34,514 nt of DNA from Candidatus Methylomirabilis oxygeniifera (GTDB lineage Bacteria > Methylomirabilota > Methylomirabilia > Methylomirabilales > Methylomirabilaceae). The notes under the pieces were generated by a model that did not search any database, was not told the origin of the DNA, and was given only the letters and a program-made list of their open reading frames with translations. Of the stretch, positions 32,437 to 34,514 are shown piece by piece. The translations under genes were made by a program, and so were the position numbers. Position 1 is the stretch's first letter; every line of letters starts with the position of its first letter. The DNA lies in the NCBI GenBank assembly GCA_016190255.1, contig JACPQX010000030.1, forward strand, positions 1-34,514. Reading direction: 5' to 3'.

Positions 32437-32519
32437 TCGCAATGGCAAGCGGAGCGACAGATTGCCACGCACCCTTCGGCCACGCTCAGGACAGGCCCTT
32501 CGGGTGCTCGCAATGACAA
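32437..32519. repeat. CATTGCGAG-family repeat, copy 8, interrupted by a 17-bp insertion
   Basis: GATTGCCACGCACCCTTCG and GGTGCTCGCAATGACA are identical to the right end of the GIY-YIG element (32108-32143) but are separated here by GCCACGCTCAGGACAGG plus a second copy of CCCTTCG. The left half begins CTCGCAATGGCAAGCGGAGCGACAG. Confidence 0.8.
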
Positions 32520-32526
32520 CCATGGA

Positions 32527-32601
32527 GTCATTGCGAGCACTTTCACGGAGCCTACACTGAGTGAAGCGAATGTGTTCAGTGTAAACTCCGAGAAGCAATC
32601 C
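32527..32601. repeat. GTCATTGCGAG...GAGAAGCAATCCC repeat with long hairpin, copy 7
   Basis: Sister of the copy at 32152-32226. The stem is GGAGCCTACACTGAGT against GTTCAGTGTAAACTCC around the identical loop GAAGCGAATGT. It ends 17 nt from the UPF0182 stop codon. Confidence 0.85.
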
Positions 32602-32618
32602 CGCCGTTCTCTGTGGAA

Positions 32619-34514
32619 TTACCTGCTGGCGCGGGCGCGCAGCTCCTTGAGGGCAGATTCCAGGCGCTTGACCTCTTCGCCGTAGCCGGCGAAGTTGCCT
32701 TGTCGCAGCAGCTCCTGCGCCCGGGCGTAATGGTCGTAGGCCCGGCTCGCCAGCGCCTTCAGGGAGCCATCGGCCGCTGCGGCGCGGGCGGTGCCTGCCT
32801 CTGTCGTCGATGCGATCGCCGCCCGGGCCGTCCCGCCGAAGACCTGGGTCAGGGCGCGTTCCAGCGTCTCTTCCATGGCGATGTCGTTGCCGTGCGCAAC
32901 GATGATCCGCTTCAACTCCGGCAGCGACCCCTTCTCGGCCGCCAGGTAGAGCGGCTGGACGTAGAGCAGCGACCGCTCGATCGGGATCGCCAGGAGGCTG
33001 CCACGGATAACACTGGAGCCGCGCTGGCTCCAGAGAGAGAGTTGTTGGGAGATGAAGGAATCCTGATCGATGCGCGCATCGATCTGTCTCGGCCCGTACA
33101 CCAGCTTGGCCTTGGGAAAGTTGTAGGCGATCAGCTTGCCGTAGTGCGGCGGATCCGAGCGGGCCGCCAGCCAGGCGATCATGTTGTCTTTCTTATTGGG
33201 CGTAAACGGCAGGAGCAGGATGAACTCCTCTTTCTTCTCGCCGGGCAGCCGCATGATGGTGTAATACGGCTCCATCTCGGCCTCTCGACCTTCGACGGCT
33301 TTCCTCGGGATGCTCCACAGGTCTTCTTTGTTATAAAAGACCTGAGGATCGCGCATGTGGTAGGTGCTGAAGAGCTTGGCCTGGATCGTGAACATCCCCT
33401 GAGGGTAGCGAAGGTGGTCTTTCAGGTCGGCCGGCATGGCATCCAGAGGCCTGAAGAGGCCCGGGAAGGCCCGGGCGTAGGCGTTGATGACCGGATCTGT
33501 TGGATCGGCCATGTAGAAGGCCAGACTGCCGTCATAGGCGTCCACCACCGCCTTGACCGAGTTGCGGATATAGTTGCCCATCCCGCGGATCGGCTCGGAG
33601 TAGGGGTACCTGTCTGAAAGGGTGTAGGCGTCAATAATCCACGAGAGCCGGCCGTCTCTGGAGATGACCAGGTACGGGTCCCGGTCAAATCTCAGGAAGG
33701 GCACCGCCTTCCTGACCCGCTCCGAAATTTCCCGATGATACATGACTCGGCTCTCGGCAGTGAGATCGGTGGAGAGGAGAATCTTGAGGGTCCCGAACCG
33801 AGCGGCGAACAGCAGCTTTCGCGCGTATGAATTGAGTGGCACGCCCCCCTTTCCGGCATACGTGGAATAGACGTTCTTATCGCCCGAAGGGTAGTCCAGC
33901 TCCTGGGCACGCGTCTTCACGATGACGTAGTCGTTGGCCACCTCGCCGTAATAGATCTCGGGGCGGGTGACCTTGATCGGACCCGTCGAGACGGGAGGGA
34001 TGTCTTTGATCAGGAATTCCGGCAGCCCCTCCGGGGTGATCCGGTTCACCGGCCCGAGGACGGCGCCGTAGCCGTGGGTGAAGATCAGGTGCTCGTTGAT
34101 CCAGCTCCGGCTTGGAAGATGCTGATACGACATCTCTCTGGCCGAGAGCATCACCTGTCGGTACTCGCCGTCGATCTGATACCGGTCGTTGTCCACATCT
34201 ACGAACTTGTAATAGGTGCGGATCTCCTGGAGCTGTCCGTACGTGGTGAGCAGGGGGCGATGGTCCCAGAGCCGGATGTTCTTGATGGTCAGGTCGTTCC
34301 GTCGCAAATCCTCTCGCGTCAGCTTTTCCTCGGCAGGAAACTCCGACTCGTCGATCCGGTCGAGCCCGTAGGCCTGGCGGGTGAACCGGATACTGTGGGT
34401 GATGTATGGACTTTCGGCGACAATCTCATTCGGGAGGACCCGGAACCGCTGGATGAAGCCGGGATACAGCGCCAGCCCGATGATGCTGGCGGCGACCAGC
34501 AGGCCGAGGCCGCC
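32619..34514 (-). CDS. UPF0182 family membrane protein, C-terminal part (5' end beyond window)
   Basis: The frame stays open past the track start (TTG 34307) to the window end, so 631 residues of a ~900-residue protein are visible. The first visible residues (GLGLLVAASIIGLALYPGFIQ) are the last membrane helix. They are followed by the family block NEIVAESPYITHSIRFTRQAYGL and a large soluble domain with IRLWDHRPLLTTYGQLQEIRTYY, THGYGAVLGPVNRITPEGLPEFLIKDIPP, EIYYGE and the closing SIPIERSLLYVQPLYL. UPF0182 (COG1615) proteins are found widely in bacteria and have no established function. The C-terminal Ala/Arg-rich helices are family-typical. Confidence 0.93.
   Translation of the reverse strand, partial: GGLGLLVAASIIGLALYPGFIQRFRVLPNEIVAESPYITHSIRFTRQAYGLDRIDESEFPAEEKLTREDLRRNDLTIKNIRLWDHRPLLTTYGQLQEIRTYYKFVDVDNDRYQIDGEYRQVMLSAREMSYQHLPSRSWINEHLIFTHGYGAVLGPVNRITPEGLPEFLIKDIPPVSTGPIKVTRPEIYYGEVANDYVIVKTRAQELDYPSGDKNVYSTYAGKGGVPLNSYARKLLFAARFGTLKILLSTDLTAESRVMYHREISERVRKAVPFLRFDRDPYLVISRDGRLSWIIDAYTLSDRYPYSEPIRGMGNYIRNSVKAVVDAYDGSLAFYMADPTDPVINAYARAFPGLFRPLDAMPADLKDHLRYPQGMFTIQAKLFSTYHMRDPQVFYNKEDLWSIPRKAVEGREAEMEPYYTIMRLPGEKKEEFILLLPFTPNKKDNMIAWLAARSDPPHYGKLIAYNFPKAKLVYGPRQIDARIDQDSFISQQLSLWSQRGSSVIRGSLLAIPIERSLLYVQPLYLAAEKGSLPELKRIIVAHGNDIAMEETLERALTQVFGGTARAAIASTTEAGTARAAAADGSLKALASRAYDHYARAQELLRQGNFAGYGEEVKRLESALKELRARASR

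Noticed and set aside
32098-32598. 166-aa minus-strand ORF (and 32195-32560 plus strand)
   Set aside because: They are translations of tandem CATTGCGAG-type repeats and hairpins, not conserved protein.

Overview
This is a GC-rich bacterial chromosome segment (no phage, plasmid, rRNA, tRNA or CRISPR seen) carrying about 28 genes. The combination of a Pup-ligase gene (pafA), an exosortase, a Pal-type outer-membrane lipoprotein, a complete Liv ABC transporter, fatty-acid oxidation genes in fadN-fadA-fadE order, and intergenic DNA packed with short interspersed repeats points to a Gram-negative environmental bacterium. NC10/Methylomirabilota or a neighbouring lineage such as Nitrospirota is my best guess; this is an inference from gene content only.

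Layout. 1-2.1 kb: the 3' end of pafA followed by leucyl aminopeptidase pepA, plausibly one proteolysis module. 2.1-6.5 kb: a small Lrp-type ligand-binding protein on the minus strand, an MFS exporter, a DJ-1/PfpI protein next to methylglyoxal synthase, and a K+ channel with RCK domain. 6.6-11.7 kb (plus strand): SHOCT protein, DUF302 protein (frameshifted), a YVTN beta-propeller protein, a GT39-type membrane glycosyltransferase and a long-chain acyl-CoA synthetase. 11.8-16.8 kb (minus): livM-livH-livK-livG-livF. 16.9-23.0 kb (minus): pal, bacterioferritin, a thiolase, an HMG-CoA-synthase-like/DUF35 fusion lacking the catalytic Cys, and a large TPR protein. 23.2-24.3 kb (plus): a coiled-coil protein, moaD and moaE, overlapping. 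24.4-30.0 kb (minus): fadE, fadA, fadN. 30.5-31.7 kb (minus): exosortase plus membrane partner. 31.8-32.1 kb: a GIY-YIG nuclease gene inside a repeat element. 32.6 kb to the end: UPF0182 membrane protein, incomplete.

What is most unusual is the non-coding DNA. Five gaps hold arrays of degenerate heptamers. Four of them have a left arm and an inverted right arm built from the same heptamer type, but each locus uses a different heptamer (NNTCAGC, CNNGTTC, NGTTNAC, AGGGTNN). These four touch or overlap the 3' ends of genes and even supply stop codons. A second family, TGTCATTGCGAG...CTCGCAATGACA, occurs at several sites between 27.5 and 32.6 kb. One copy encloses a GIY-YIG nuclease gene between perfect 13-bp inverted repeats, an arrangement reminiscent of REP/RAYT. 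A third small repeat has inserted into a copy of the second family with an apparent 7-bp target duplication. These repeat systems, rather than the mostly conventional metabolic genes, are the best candidates for something undescribed.
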